Positions 31,791 to 43,715 are shown, numbered from the stretch's first letter. The stretch is 64,000 nt of DNA from Delphinapterus leucas (GCF_002288925.2 NW_022097996.1:10052451-10116450), one strand, 5' to 3'. Made by a program: numbers and translations. The notes: generated by a model not told the origin, from the sequence alone.

Positions 31791-32254
31791 ATTCACTCGC
31801 GGAATTTATTGAATGAGGGGTCAGGAGCTAAAAGGTCAGCAACTGGTGGAGTATCTATCTGACATTCTCTCTGGGAGTGGCCTTTGTCTCCCCACTGCAC
31901 TGTCTGAATCCCCCCTCTGAATCCCAGCTTTCCCCCTATTCCAGCACCCCACCATGTACACCCTACAAGGGGAGAGCTCAGAAGCTCCCTGCCTCTGTCC
32001 TCACTCTGCCACACATCCTGTTCCCCTCCTCAGAAGTCAGCTGTGCTGCTCTCAACCCGGGGAGGCCCCAGCCAACATGGCTCCCCTGCCTCGGCCCTTC
32101 CAGTCACAATCTGCTGGAGCCTGAAGTCACTCCGCTAAAGCCGAGTCTGGCCTGACAGGTTAATCTGCCTGCAGTACATGGAGGGAGGCATCAGGAAAGA
32201 GAGCGAGGACGTAAAGAAACCCAGCACAGCGGCTAGCCCAGAGTGATTTCTTTG
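31790..32254. other. unassigned non-coding stretch
   Basis: GC-moderate sequence between two old repeats. Nothing recognised. Confidence 0.45.
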
Positions 32255-32475
32255 ATGGCTTTATTATATGACAGGTGCTGTCCTGACTCTACTTATAGTA
32301 ACTCATCTAATCCTCACAGCAACTCTATGAGGTAGGTAGTGTCATTATCCTCGATTTACAAGTGAGGAACTAGAGGCAGAGAGAAGGCACATGGCTTGCC
32401 CAAGATACCTAGTAGGGGGAAGAGCTAGGACTGGAATTCAGGCCGACTGGTTCCGAGTCCACGCTCCCAACCTCG
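32255..32475 (-). repeat. MIR SINE, nearly complete
   Basis: One of the better MIRs here, in complement: AACTCATCTAATCCTCACAG, CAACTCTATGAGGTAGGTAG, TTGCCCAAGATACCTAGTAG, GAGCTAGGACTGGAATTCAG, ending at the 5' CCACGCTCCCAACC. Confidence 0.88.
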
Positions 32476-32899
32476 AGATGAAACTGTCTCTCGGTAAAGG
32501 TTTTCTTTTCTGCCAGCTCTGATCTATTTCCTGAGGTACCCTGAGACGGACAGAAGGTAGAGGGCGGATACATTTTCCCTGGGGGATGTGTGTGTGGGGA
32601 GATCTAGAGGGTATTAACTGATAACCAAGGCTGGAACTACCGGTTCAGGGTAGTCAGTTTGACCCTGAATTGCAGGAAAGGATCAGGGCAGAGAAGGCCC
32701 TGGCCACAGGAGGTCTGGTCTTGGTTCCGGATCTAGGAAATCTTTTCACTTTTTTGAACCTCAGTTTTCCCCACCTTCAAAGTACGAGAAAGGAAAGGGA
32801 GCTGGGCCGGGATAGGTAATGAATGGAGAGGTGTCGGAAGGCGGTACAATACAGCTCTGTGTGTGCAGGAGGACTTCTCTGCGGGTGCAAGCAGGAAGG

Positions 32900-33700
32900 C
32901 GATGTGTCTGTGCAGCAGGGGGCTTGTGAGTACGCAAGGCGCCGCAGACGGGGCAGGAAACTTCAGAGGCTCTGCCGAGTGGGGACTTGGGGGCGAGGAG
33001 TCGGGAGCGAGCCCAGCGGCCGGGCTGCAGGGGGAGACTGCGCGAGGAGGAGTAGTCACAGTGGCAAAGTCACTGGGAGGCCTAAGCGCTCGCCGGGCGA
33101 GGGGCCAGAGCGGGGCCCCAGCCCGGCCGGAGGAGGGGCTGGCGGCAGGCCGCGGCCCAGGCGGGCTCGCGGGAGTGAGAGAGGCGAGGCCGGACCCGCC
33201 CTCCCGGCCCCCGCGGCCCTCGCCGCCCGGGCCCACGCAGGCTCCGCCCACAATACGAGTCACGTGTGCGCCACGCACCCTCCCTCGGCGCGGGCTGGGG
33301 GCTCGCGGGCGGGCGGGGAGCGGGGTCCTGAGGGGGGCGGCACCGGGGGCGGGCCGGGGACTGGGCCGGCGGCCCGGACCCGGCCGAGGCCGACGGACGC
33401 GGAGAGGTGGTGGGCCGGCGGTACGGGGCGGGGCCTGTCGCGAAGGGCAGGGCCTGTTGCTGGGGCTGGCGCAGGAAACGGGGAGAGGGGGCCGGTCCTA
33501 CCGGCTGCCTGTCGGGCTGCTTGTTTACTCCTGGCGGGGGAGCTTTAACCCGAAGGGCGGGAGGGCGGCTGGGAAAACACGGAGCTGGATCTGCGAGCTC
33601 CCGGAGCGGCAGTGGGGCGGAGGAGGGGCGGAAGGCGGGACGGCAGCGAAGGTGCCAAGGCCGCTGCGTTCCTGGAAGGGTCCAGCTAAAGACGCCCAGG
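32900..33700. promoter_or_regulatory. CpG island 2
   Basis: CG-dense, repeat-free block with many GC boxes (GGGGCGGG, CCGCCC) and one E-box of the USF/TFE type, GTCACGTG at 33,259-33,266. Two overlapping plus-strand frames (about 240 and 400 codons) cross it. The longer runs on through the CA microsatellite at 33.8 kb, giving alternating His-Thr, so it is a compositional artefact. A donor-like GTGAGT occurs at 32,925-32,930. Probably a promoter with a non-coding first exon, but strand and gene are undetermined. Confidence 0.75.
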
Positions 33701-33778
33701 ACAGTTTTGTTTTTTGTTGTTTTTTTTGGTGTGTGGGGTTTTTAAATCTAGCCTGTACAGCGCCCGCCGCCCCCCCGC

Positions 33779-33780
<2 letters not shown>

Positions 33781-33814
<34 letters not shown>
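33781..33814. repeat. (CA)n microsatellite
   Basis: Seventeen uninterrupted CA units directly after a C-rich run, at the downstream edge of CpG island 2. Confidence 0.98.
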
Positions 33815-33818
<4 letters not shown>

Positions 33819-34274
33819 TGGTGAAGGGTACTCGCCCGCAAGCCTTTCGGCCCTGAAATTCCTTAAACCTAGAATGGGCTCCCCTCCCCGGAGGAAAGGG
33901 CTGTGCAGACGTGCTCGTAGGGACTCCTGCCTTACGAGGTGGATGTCTGCGTGCGTGTTGTCTCGGAGTGGGTCTCTGCCACTTTTCTTAATCCAGGAAA
34001 TGATTCAGTTGCAGGATCGTCATATATTTTTGCGTGTCTGCGTGTGGCTACAGTTACACAAATAAGTTAGTTTATATGCTAGGCATTCCAGCCTCTTGAA
34101 CTTCATTTTCCAATTTGCACGGTAGATGAAAAAGCTTTTGGTAAAGTGCCCCATAATGTATTCGTAAAAAATGCCCTCCTCAATTAAGTCAGTTTTCCAT
34201 TATCTGAAAAATCACCTGGTACCATACAGAGATATTGTCATATATAATTTGATACTGTACTAGTAACTACCATG

Positions 34275-34385
34275 TAACCATTTCATACCTGAGGAACTGA
34301 GGCTCAGAAAGACGAAGTGGCATGTCCGAAATCACCCAGCTGGTAAAAGAGCACAGGAACATGAGTCCTTTGACTCCTAGATGCT
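34275..34385 (-). repeat. MIR SINE fragment
   Basis: Complemented MIR: CATACCTGAGGAACTGAGGC, CATGTCCGAAATCACCCAGC, TGGTAAAAGAGCACAGGAAC. Confidence 0.7.
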
Positions 34386-35206
34386 CTCCTTCCTTTCCTC
34401 CCTCCCGTTTGCGTAGCGGACATATGTGATGTCTCTCTCCAGCGTTCATTCCTCTGGGACATCAGTCCTCTATTCCCTGTGGTTTTACTTAGGCTCAAAA
34501 TCATAGTAACCCATCCGTCTGGCAACAGTAGTCCAAAGTGGGGCATTTTAACTAAGCAGAATCAATTAGTCTCTCCCTGGAACTAATATGTGAATAGTGA
34601 GAGAGAGAATTTTGTTTTCTGCTGTTGTTGCTAAATCGGGATGTCATAGTTGGTAGTTGCCAGCAACAGGCTTCCCAAGTGTATGAAGGAAGCTCTTTTT
34701 TTTGCGCGGGGGGGGTGGTTCTTTTGAAATAGGAGAGAAGGGGACTCATAAAAGGGGGCAAAGCAGAAAGGAGAGATTTAGAGCACAAACCCTGACAACT
34801 TTGTTTAAACCTGAGGTCTGGCTGTGTCTGTGGCCAGTATAAACTCCTGGATTTCCCAGTTAAGTGAGCCAACAAATTCATTTTTTTGCTTAAGTTAGCA
34901 TGAATTCAGTTCCTGTCACTTGTCTCCAAAGAGAGGGCTGACTAATAAGTTTGGCACAGAATTATTTCTTTATCCCTCAGAAAATAATGGAAGTTGGGTG
35001 CTGGCCACAACTATCACTTCTTAAGTATTCTAGTTCCCATGAGTCATACCAAGTGTCCCATGGATATGGGTAGACAGAAGAAAATAGAATTCTTCCTCAG
35101 TAGTATTGTATGGTAAACAGGACACCAGCCAACAAACTCAAATTAGAAGTTGGATAGATAACATTTAACCTTGGGCTATTGTAATAGCCTGAATCACGAA
35201 GAGGAT
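34386..35206. other. unassigned non-coding stretch
   Basis: No gene or repeat recognised between the MIR and the young SINE TSD. Confidence 0.45.
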
Positions 35207-35221
35207 AAGACTGAGATTTTT

Positions 35222-35429
35222 TTTTTTTTTTTTTTTTGCGGTACGCAGGCCTCTCACTGTTGTGGCCTCTCCCGTTGCGGAGCACAGGCTCTGGACGCAC
35301 AGGCTCAGCAGCCATGGCTCACGGGCCCAGCCGCTCCGCGGCACGTGGGATCTTCCCGGACCGGGGCACGAACCTGTGTCCCCTGCATCAGCAGGCGGAC
35401 TCTCAACCACTGCGCCACCAGGGAAGCCC
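35222..35429 (-). mobile_element. Young ~205-bp CHR-derived SINE with 15-bp TSD
   Basis: Compact class in complement with a pure T run (uninterrupted poly(A) tail), class B box GGTTCGTGCCC, and perfect TSD AAGACTGAGATTTTT at 35,207-35,221 and 35,430-35,444. The unbroken tail and TSD point to recent insertion. Confidence 0.96.
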
Positions 35430-35444
35430 AAGACTGAGATTTTT

Positions 35445-36948
35445 GAGATGAGATTACTAGAAGGCTTTTAGTGAAAGGATAAAGAAAGAGGGTCCAGTAA
35501 CGACTACTCTATTAGTGGATTCCAGCTGAAGCATGGGAAGGGGACCAGTCAGTTTCAGAGATGCAATGAAAAACGACACTGAACTACAAGGAGCAGCTGC
35601 CTTAGGCATCACGGGATCTTAGAGGCAGATGGAGTCCCTGACAGATCATTCTTCTTCTTCCTGAATGATTCTGGTGATGGACAGCTAGGTAGGCCATTGG
35701 GCAAAATGTGGTCAGTGGTCCAAGGAGAGCAGGGAAGGATGAGCAGGTCCTTCACATACTTTTTCAGCTACTCTAAGGGTCTGGGGATAAAACTATAGAG
35801 GAACCTGAGAGACTGGAACTGGTCTGATACTGATACTGTTGTCATGAGAAGCAGAAAAGAAAAACATTAAAATTTCAATATATATGATACCAATCCCTTG
35901 CCACTCCCTGGCTTCCATGGGGAGGATTCTTGGCTGGCTCAGTCAGCTGCTAGGTCTTTGACAAAGTTCAGAGACAGAAGTCAGGGGCAGGCTATTTATC
36001 CATTTGAAGAAGGAGGAGAAAAAGGGAAAGGGGTAGTAAGGAGACAAAGAGAACAAGGTGAGGACAGTGGAAGACAGAAGGAGGAGGAGGGGAGAGAGAC
36101 AGCTGCGAATGGGGGTAGGATTTGGGGGGACAGAAGCTTGAAAAGAGGATTTTTGGAAGCTTTGTTATGTGTAGTGAGATGAAATTCCTTCTTGGCTTTC
36201 CTCCTAAAGAAAACGTCAACAAAGACATATTATTTTTAAGGCTTTTATTGAACTGAATTGGTTTTTCTCCTGGCTGTGTCACCCAGATTTCACAAGTCTG
36301 CTATCAGCATTTCATCACCCCTCTAACTCACTAAAGGTGCGATAGCATCTCACCTCCTGCACCTTTCCCAATGCATAGAAGAAATCACTGACGATGATAA
36401 TTTTCATTTACCAAGTGGTGGGTTAGCGTGTTGGCCGTGGGACCAGTGGATGCCAAAGTATGTGATAGTAATGATTTCCCAGCCATTTTGGCTTTTAGTA
36501 TTCATGTCAAAGAAGCTTGGCAGGTTATTGGCTAGTGAATTTTCTCTTTCGGCGATTAGTTTGGATTGGGAGGACAGCCATGAAGGAAGAAGAGAAATAT
36601 CGACAAATAACAACCTAGGGTGGTCTGGGACTGGATAGAAATCTGGTTCCTATATATGGCAGATCTTCATTCCCACGTTTGGATGCTAAATGGCTGAAAA
36701 CCTAGGTGAGGTGCTAGCCACTTCTCTTGCCCTCAGGAATCATTGAAAGCTTATCAGGGGTGATCTGAGACGCAATCAATTACACTGTCAGATGGAGAAA
36801 GTTGGGATTTGGTGATTCGACAATTTATAAGTGAGAAGATTGTGAGTGGCCATGTCGAAAACAAGTATTGGCAAATCGGAGTGCTCCCAGGTGGGTAACG
36901 CAAAAGGATAATTGAACAGGATTTTGTTAACTCACAGGATTTCTACTG
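35445..36948. other. unassigned non-coding stretch with a purine-rich tract
   Basis: Nothing coding. About 36,000-36,110 on the plus strand is strongly purine-biased (AGAAGGAGGAGGAGGGGAGA in the middle). The rest is unique-looking. Confidence 0.5.
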
Positions 36949-36958
36949 TAATGTATTT

Positions 36959-37314
36959 CTTTTTAATATTTATTTACTTATTTATTTTTGGCTGCGCCGG
37001 GTCTTCATTGCTGCGCGCGGGCTTTCTCCAGTTGTGGTGAGCGGGGGCTACTCTTTGTTGCGGTGCTCAGGCTTCTCATTGCAGTGACTTCTCTTGTTGC
37101 GGAGCACGGGCTCTAGGTGCGAGGCTTCAGTAGTTGCAGCACTTTGGGCTCAATAGTTGCAGCTCGCGGGCTCTGGAGCACAGGCTCAGTAGTTGTGGTG
37201 CACTTGGTTAGTGGCTCCGCGACATGTGGGATCTTCCTGGACCAGGGCTCGAACCCGAATCCCCTGCATTGGCAGGCGGATTCTTAACCACTGCGCCACC
37301 AGGGAAGCCCCTGG
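36959..37314 (-). mobile_element. CHR-type SINE (long class) with TSD
   Basis: About 350-bp long-class unit: TTTATTTACTTATTTATTTT tail complement, GGCTGCGCCGGGTCTTCATT, repeated TAGTTG(C/T)(A/G)G modules, intact B box GGTTCGAGCCC. TSD TAATGTATT on both sides. Confidence 0.93.
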
Positions 37315-37829
37315 TCTAATGTATTATAAGGATTCTTAAGGCAGGATGTGGCCTAAAGCTAGGTGAATTGTAGAGAATCACCGTGAAAAAAAAAAAAAAA
37401 AAAAGAATCCCCATGGTGACTATATGGATATATTATCAAGGTAAGATTATGGGTTTCCTGGGCAAGTATTTGACTGACTTTCTTCAGAAAACCAAAGATC
37501 AGGAAGGCTCACCCTTTTCATCTAAATTAGTTTAGGCAGGTCTATGGAAAGTGGAGAAATTTTTTGTCACTAAATTATTTCAGTTTGAAAAAATTAAATT
37601 TGAAGGAGAAGCTAAGTTTCAGACTTTATGTAGGGCTAGTATTTGAGGGGGTTAACAGCTTGGCAAAATGAAACTCTGGCAAGTTCTCCAGAGAAAAGGC
37701 CACCAGCCCCGTCTCTGGGAAGCTGTGGAGTGAGAAGAATACTACTGCCATGGGAGGGAAAACAAAAATAGAAGGCTTAAGAGCAAAATCACATGACAAA
37801 AAACACAGGGCAGGAAAGTAATTATTGTT

Positions 37830-37947
37830 TTTGTGGGGTTTTTTGGCCATGCCACATGTGGGATCTTAGTTCCCCGACCAGGGATCCAACTCTCGCCCCC
37901 TGCACTGGAAGCACGGAGTCTTAACCGCTGGACCACCAGGAAAGTCC
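37830..37947 (-). mobile_element. CHR-type SINE (short class) with TSD
   Basis: Complement ends GGGACTTTCCTGGTGGTCCA. TSD GGAAAGTAATTATTGTTT and GAAAAGTAATTATTGTTG flank it. Confidence 0.93.
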
Positions 37948-37966
37948 CAGAAAAGTAATTATTGTT

Positions 37967-39004
37967 GATTGGAACCTAAGAAACTAAAATAAGGGGTGGC
38001 ATGGAGGTGCATTCACAATGCACACTTTTCTGGCACTGCTTTGCTTCTTACTGGTTGTTTTGCCTTTACTTATCTCTCTTTTCTCCCAATCTGCTTTTCT
38101 CATCACATTTGTTACCTCGGGGGTGAGATGACTTCAGCCCCCAACCCCACTGGGGTGTGACCCAGTCCTCTTCAGTTTCACAGTCTAAGTTTTCCTGTCT
38201 TTTTCCACCTTATTTAATGTTGCTTATCTCTGAAACAGCTCTGTGTTATCTCCTGGAGTGGGAAAGCTGGCTGCTTCAGCCCATTTTAAGGACTTTCTAT
38301 GAGAAGACTGTTTTTACAAAGGTTACACTGGGGAAGGCGAATGGAGAAGGACTCCCAGTGAGATTGGGAGCGGTTCCAATAGTATTTGTTGAGTTGACGG
38401 AACTGGTATTTTCACCACGTGATATTTTCCCGTACCTGGTATGCTTCAGCGTGAGAGCCATGCCTAGATAGTCTTAAGCCTGGGCAGAAAGTTTTTCCTA
38501 GGCCTCTCATTCCTGTGTCTCAGTTACTAGCATCTCCCCTGGGGCACCATGGAGGATGAAGTTGGAGCTGGTCCACCCTCAAATTGGTACTGTTCTGGAT
38601 TTTATCTTCCTGCCCTGAACAGTGAGATGAACATACTTTTAATCCTCATTTTTTATGTCCTCACTAGAAAGCAGACAGGGTTGTTCCAGAATGGATTTCC
38701 TGTGTCATAGAAATCACAGAAGCATAAAAGGAAAAACCAGATGTGCACAGAGAGCCTGCCTGGGCTTACACATTCTTTCATACCCAGAGTTATAGGGCTT
38801 TATGGTCTGTCTTCCCAAAGTCAGCTCATTTTTTCCCCTTGTGTTTCTTGTATTCCCAGTTTCAGAGCTAGGAAGAAGTAAGCAAGGATCTGGGTGTTTA
38901 TGCACTGGGGTGTGTCTGTGAGTATCCTTACACATGTGGGAGCTTGTTTGTTAAAAATATGGCTGTGCAGATGTAAGCAGCTACTCCAGGGATACCCTTA
39001 AGCT
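37967..39004. other. unassigned non-coding stretch
   Basis: Unique-looking sequence without recognised repeats. A plus-strand frame at 38,157-38,471 (about 104 codons) has no family resemblance that I can see. Confidence 0.45.
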
Positions 39005-39115
39005 TTGGACAGCCTACTTGCAACCTGTCAATCCTATCTCTTCAATGAAATGCAAAGCCCACCTTCTCCAGGAAAGCCTTACAGATTGGGTAGATCAGAG
39101 AGAAGATGCCAGTTG
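39005..39115 (+). repeat. L2 LINE fragment
   Basis: CCTATCTCTTCAATGAAATG, CAAAGCCCACCTTCTCCAGG and AAAGCCTTACAGATT match the L2 3' region motif 'CCTCCAGGAAGCCTTC'. Confidence 0.6.
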
Positions 39116-39150
39116 CCTCAGGCATAACTGCAACCGACTTTCTCTTTATT

Positions 39151-39455
39151 ATTATTTAAAACTTTTTTTTCTATTTGGCTGCGTTGGGTCTTCGTTGCTG
39201 CGCGCGGGCTTTCTTTGGTTGCGGCGAGTGGGGGCCACTCTTCTTTGCGGCTTCTCATCCCGGTGGCTTCTCTTGTTGAGGAGCTTGGGCTCTAGGCGCA
39301 CGGGCTTCAGTAGTTGCAGCACGTGGGCTCAGTAGTTGTGGTGCACGGGCTTAGTTGCTCCGCAGCATGGGAGATCTTCCCAGACCAGGTATCAAACCCT
39401 TGTCCCCTGCATTGGCAGGAGGATTGTTAACCACTGCGCCACCAGGGAAGTCCCT
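39151..39455 (-). mobile_element. CHR-type SINE (long class) with TSD
   Basis: Long-class unit with an internal deletion. GCTGCGCGCGGGCTTTCTTT and CAGTAGTTGCAGCACGTGGG are visible. TSD GACTTTCTCTTTATT (39,136) and GATTTTCTCTTTTGA (39,456). Confidence 0.92.
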
Positions 39456-39876
39456 GATTTTCTCTTTTGAGTTCCTGAGTCTTGTGCCTTTTAGAATGAA
39501 AAGCTTAAACTAGGTGTTGGGTCTGTTTTGGTCACTAGGACACATTGTACTTTTTCTAAATCAAAAGAAAAGGATAAAGTCTGCTACAAATGCAAAATTT
39601 GCAGTATTATCCTTTTCATTTGAAACTCATAGCCTGGTTTGAGGTTGTGATATGGAAGCTGTGTTTCAAACTGTGTATCACGGAGGTAATAGATGTCCCT
39701 GGTCTAAGTGGATGAGAAGTAGAGTGGCAGGCGATTGGGCTGCTGGTATCCTGATGCCCTAATGTAGGAGAGCTAAATTCTGGAGGGACTAGTTGGGATT
39801 AAAGCAGTGGATAGGAACCTGTTCAGGGATAACTTTTTGGTAGTCTAACCAGATCCTTGATTCGTGATTCTTTCTT

Positions 39877-40087
39877 TCTTCTTTTAAAATATTTATTCAT
39901 TTGGCTGCACCAGGTCTTAGTTGCGGCTCTCAGGCTCCTTAGTTGCAGCTCGTGGGCTCCTTGGTTGTGGCATGCAAATCTTAGTTGCAGCATGCATGTG
40001 GGATCTAGTTCCCTGACCAGGGATCAAACCCGGGCCCCCTGCATTGCGAGCGTGCAGTTCTATCCACTGAGCCACCAGGGAAGTCCC
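39877..40087 (-). mobile_element. CHR-type SINE (intermediate length) with TSD
   Basis: About 210-bp unit, but not of the young class: it carries TTAGTTGCAG modules and a GGTTTGATCCC B-box remnant. TSD TCGTGATTCTTTCTT and TCGTGATTATTTCTT. This is the last CHR element for the next 12 kb. Confidence 0.92.
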
Positions 40088-40104
40088 TCGTGATTATTTC
40101 TTGA

Positions 40105-41035
40105 ATGTTTACCATATGCTAGACACTGTTCTAGAAGCTGGGGATACACAGTAAACAAAACTACAGTCTCTGCTATCCTTGAACTTATAGTCGAGTGGGT
40201 GGAAACAGGCTGTCAGGTGGTGATAAATGCTAAGAAGGGAAATAAAGCTGGGCCAAGGGATGGTTGGGTGGTGCTATCTAGATAGGTTAGTGAGGGAATG
40301 TCTTTCTCATAAGAGTGCTTTTGAGCAGGGACCTGAGTCAAGTGACGGAGCTGGCCATGTGGATATCTGGAGGAAGATCATTCCAGCCCAAAGGGACAGC
40401 CTTGAAAAGACTGAATTGGAAGTGGGTCTGAGGAAGAGCAAGGGGGCCAGTGTGGCTGGCACTGGGGGACCCAAGGAAGAGTGGTGGGTGGTGGGACCAG
40501 AGAGTTGACTGGGGGGCCTTGCAGTGAGGGAGGTGGGAAGCAGTTGAAGGTTTTGAACAGAATGGTAATGTGATCTGACTTAGGTTTTAAAAGGATCACT
40601 CTGGCCACTACGGTGTTGAGCAGAGTGTAAGGAGGCAACAGAAAAAGCAGGGAGAGCTGGTAGAAGTCTATTGTGGAAATCCAGCTCAGAGAGATGGTGG
40701 TCCACCTAGTGATGGAGGGCTGGAAATGGAGGGATGTCACTGATTCTGGATATATTTCCTAGATGGAATCAACAGGATTTTCTGGTGGATTCGATGTGTA
40801 GTAAAAGAAAAAGAAAGGAGTTAAGGATTAAAGAAAGGACTCCAAGGTTTTCTTGTTTCTTTGTTTCCTGAGCAACTGGAAAAATGGAATTGCCATTTAC
40901 CGAGATAGGGAGAAGCCGATTTGGGAGGGAAATCAAACTCTGGCTTTGGACGTCGACATTTGAGATCCAATCTGATATCCAAGTGGAGGTGTTAGGTAGA
41001 TCATTGGTGTTCAAGAAGCCAGGTTAGGTATAAAG
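40105..41035 (-). mobile_element. L2 LINE with readable reverse-transcriptase relic
   Basis: Minus-strand L2 from its 3' end (complement of ..ACTGTTCTAGAAGCTGGGGA..) well into ORF2. Minus-strand translation at about 40,500-40,640 shows ARVILLKPKSDHITILFKTF, the L2 RT C-terminal block, and at about 40,870-40,930 ISVNGNSIFPVAQ followed by a broken NLGV motif. Frameshifted and non-functional. Confidence 0.85.
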
Positions 41036-41204
41036 TGAGGCTCTGGTGGAACCTGAAAACTCAGTTCATTCCATAGGCTGTGTCCCGTTCTAAATAAGTG
41101 GTTAGAAAGTCTTCACCAGCCCTGACATCTTCTCAGCATGAGGCACGCTTCCAACTAGGGATTGCCTGGACCGTGGATGGAAAAGCTCTAGTCACTCCCC
41201 AGGT

Positions 41205-41800
41205 TTCAACCAGCAATTCATTACTCACCAGTGTTTATCAAGTGCCTACCCCACGCCCAGCCCTCTGCCAAATGTTGGGTATTCCATGGAGACAAGACAC
41301 ACTCCTTGTCCTCCTAGGATGTTCAGTGTTGTGGGAAATTAGGACAAGGGAAGGGAGATTTCGGTCCAATGCACTGGGCGGGGGAGTGAGTATAGGTCCT
41401 ACTGGACTTAAAGGAGAGGCACCTAATCCAGCCTTGGAGACGAGAGAAAGTGCTATCTAAGCTGACTCTGAAGGATAGCCAGATAAAGGCATGAGAGAGG
41501 GGGCGGAGGGTGTTCGGGGCGGAGAGAAGAGCATGGGTCAAGCAACGAAAACGTCTGTTCAGGCAAAGGACAGAAGTTCAGTTTAGCATGTATGGAGTGC
41601 AGAGTGAAGGGGCTGGAGCCGGAGAGCCGCAAGTAGTGGCTGGAGAACTAATTAAGAGCCCCACCATGAAGGATCTTAATGAGCAATGCTGGGACTTTAT
41701 TATAAAAGCTACAGGAAGCCTTGGAGGAGTTTGAAGCAGAGGAAAGAGGCTGGTGCAAAGCATGGATTGGAGGGAGGCAAGCCTGGAAAGTGTTACATCA
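41205..41800 (-). mobile_element. L2 LINE, second copy
   Basis: This starts again at the L2 3' end (complement around TTTATCAAGTGCCTACCCCA) and follows the same order: AGGCACCTAATCCAGCCTTG, GACTCTGAAGGATAGCC, GAGCCCCACCATGAAGGATC, GGACTTTATTATAAAAGC. Because the 3' end repeats, it is a separate insertion from the neighbour at 40.1 kb. Confidence 0.8.
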
Positions 41801-42769
41801 GGGGATGGGAGATTGTGGCAATTTCAGACTCACGGTGCCCTGAAAATCTCCTCTAAATGTGTCCATATAACATGAGACGAGGCCTGGGTCTGCTTTGCTG
41901 AACCCCAGCTTAATGGGAGATGCTCTCTGAGAAGCTAATGACTTTGATGGAAAGGAGGTACCAGATGCCTACATTTTAATAGGGGGCCAAGGTAAGGGGC
42001 AGTTCTAGGATGGGACAGCCTCCAGGGAGGGCGAGCTCTACTCTGGGGGGTGGGGCTGGAGCCAAGATTGGAAACCAACCAGTTACAGTTTTCTAAGCAC
42101 CTCCTGCTTTATGTCCTGTGTGCTGCGCAGTATGTGTTTAGGACAGGGCCTGGAGTCCCTGTGGAGGTTCTGAGCGCTGGGTGTGTGTTTGGGAATGGAT
42201 GCTTGTGAGGGAAAGTTCTCAGTCTGTGTTAATGTGCAAAACTGTGGAATGCATACTGACAAGTACATACCTGCAGTCAAAGGGGATATTCATTCAATAT
42301 ATGCTGTAAGAGAGCACGTGCCTTTTGATGGCCTGTCTCAGACAGAACAAGCTCTGGGTTCTGTTCAAATTTAGAGACTCTTTTGGTTCACGCTGCACAC
42401 AGCAGGCACTCACATAGTTGTCAAACGAATGATTGTTTCCATTTTATTAAAGTTTGATCGTTTTAGGAAATATACAGGTTGGGTTACAAGTTTGAACTGG
42501 ATGTTTTAAGAAAAATAAACTCACAGCCAGGCACCAACATCCATTTACAGAGTCTAGCAGTTTAAATCCTGGAATGGAATTATATACTAGCTGGAGTCCT
42601 ATCTCATGTCAAAAGCTTTTGCTATTTCATTTAATTCAACAAACATTTACAGAACACCTCAGCCAGGCGGCACTGGGTGTTGTTGCTGGAACTCATTTCC
42701 CTTGCCTCTGTGCCACCTTAGTCTGGGTGCTGCAATTAAAGCTTAATTATATGCTATCTTGTATTGTTC
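41801..42769. other. unassigned non-coding stretch
   Basis: No gene. Some GT-rich patches around 42,150-42,230. No clear repeat. Confidence 0.45.
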
Positions 42770-42855
42770 CTTAATTGTTGCATGTGCATTCATCTACTTC
42801 CACCTAGGCTGGATATTCCTTGGGGGCAGGGACTATGTTATAAACTTCAGGATAG
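42770..42855 (+). repeat. L2 LINE 3' fragment
   Basis: CACCTAGGCTGGATATTCCT then TGGGGGCAGGGACTATGTTA is the L2 tail motif (..GCAGGGACTGTGT..). Confidence 0.65.
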
Positions 42856-43234
42856 GTGAGGGACTTAGCAGAGAGCTGAATCTGCGGAAGTGAGTAAACA
42901 CCCACTGTTTGAGGAGAAAGGGAAACAGAACCAAAAGCTATTTGTGACTTGTAGTAATACATAATATATCATAAGATACCTTAATAATTAGGGCACATAC
43001 ATCAGTTGTTAATTAGGTAAAATATTCCTTTAATAATAAAATGTAAAATTCGAATCTGCATTTTCATGTTAAGGGCAGGCTTTGCATATTAATATAATTG
43101 CTGTGGTCCCCCAAATGCTTTCATTCTTGTGCTCTCGAATGCAAAACAAGAATGTTTCCTTGAGGATGAGAATTAAAAGGTAGAACCAGTCTTTGGTGAA
43201 TTATTCGATGGCAGAATTAGCCTATAGCAGGATT

Positions 43235-43440
43235 TCTCAACGATGTCACTATTGACAATTCAGACCAGGTAATTCTTTGTTGTATGGGGCTGTCCTCTGC
43301 ATTGCCGGACGTTTAGCAGCATCATTGGCCTATACCTATTAGATGCTAGGAGCACCACTACCCCCAGTTGTGACAATCAAAAATGTCTCCAGACATTGCC
43401 AAATGTCTCCTGGGGGCAAAATCATCCCCAGTTGAGAACT
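43235..43440 (-). mobile_element. MER20 hAT element, near full length
   Basis: Complement of MER20: CAGGATTTCTCAACGATGTC at the left end, ATTGACAATTC, GGGGCTGTCCTCTGCATTGC, CCCCCAGTTGTGACAATCAA, AAATGTCTCCAGACATTGCC and the right end CCCAGTTGAGAACTA. MER20 copies are known in eutherians to have been recruited as enhancers in some tissues. I see no evidence for that here beyond the element being present about 1 kb from CpG island 3. Confidence 0.92.
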
Positions 43441-43534
43441 AATGTCCTATAGGATTTTTTTTTTTTTTTTTAGATTTTTTTCTTTTGTAACAAATGGTGG
43501 ACGGTGGGGGAAGGGAAATAATATCTAGTGTTTA

Positions 43535-43715
43535 TTTGGTGTGAGCTAGGCACTATACCTATGTTTTTTATTTCATCTTACAGATAAAGATGCTGAGGTT
43601 CAGAGAGATAAAAGAACCTGCTGAAGATCATAAAACTAGTTCAGCAGTAAAATCAGGATTGCAAACCAGGCTTGTCTGACTGCAAAGCCTTTAGTCCTTT
43701 TCTACACACTCCCCA
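43535..43715 (-). repeat. MIR SINE fragment
   Basis: Complement: GTGAGCTAGGCACTATACCT, TTACAGATAAAGATGCTGAG, CAGCAGTAAAATCAGGATTG, then CCACTGCCTCTCTG. Confidence 0.82.

Noticed and set aside
32863..34065. 400-codon open frame on the plus strand
   Set aside because: It lies in CpG island 2, is Arg/Gly/Pro/Ala-rich, overlaps other long frames, and reads through the CA microsatellite as His-Thr repeats. Stop codons are rare there because of GC content.
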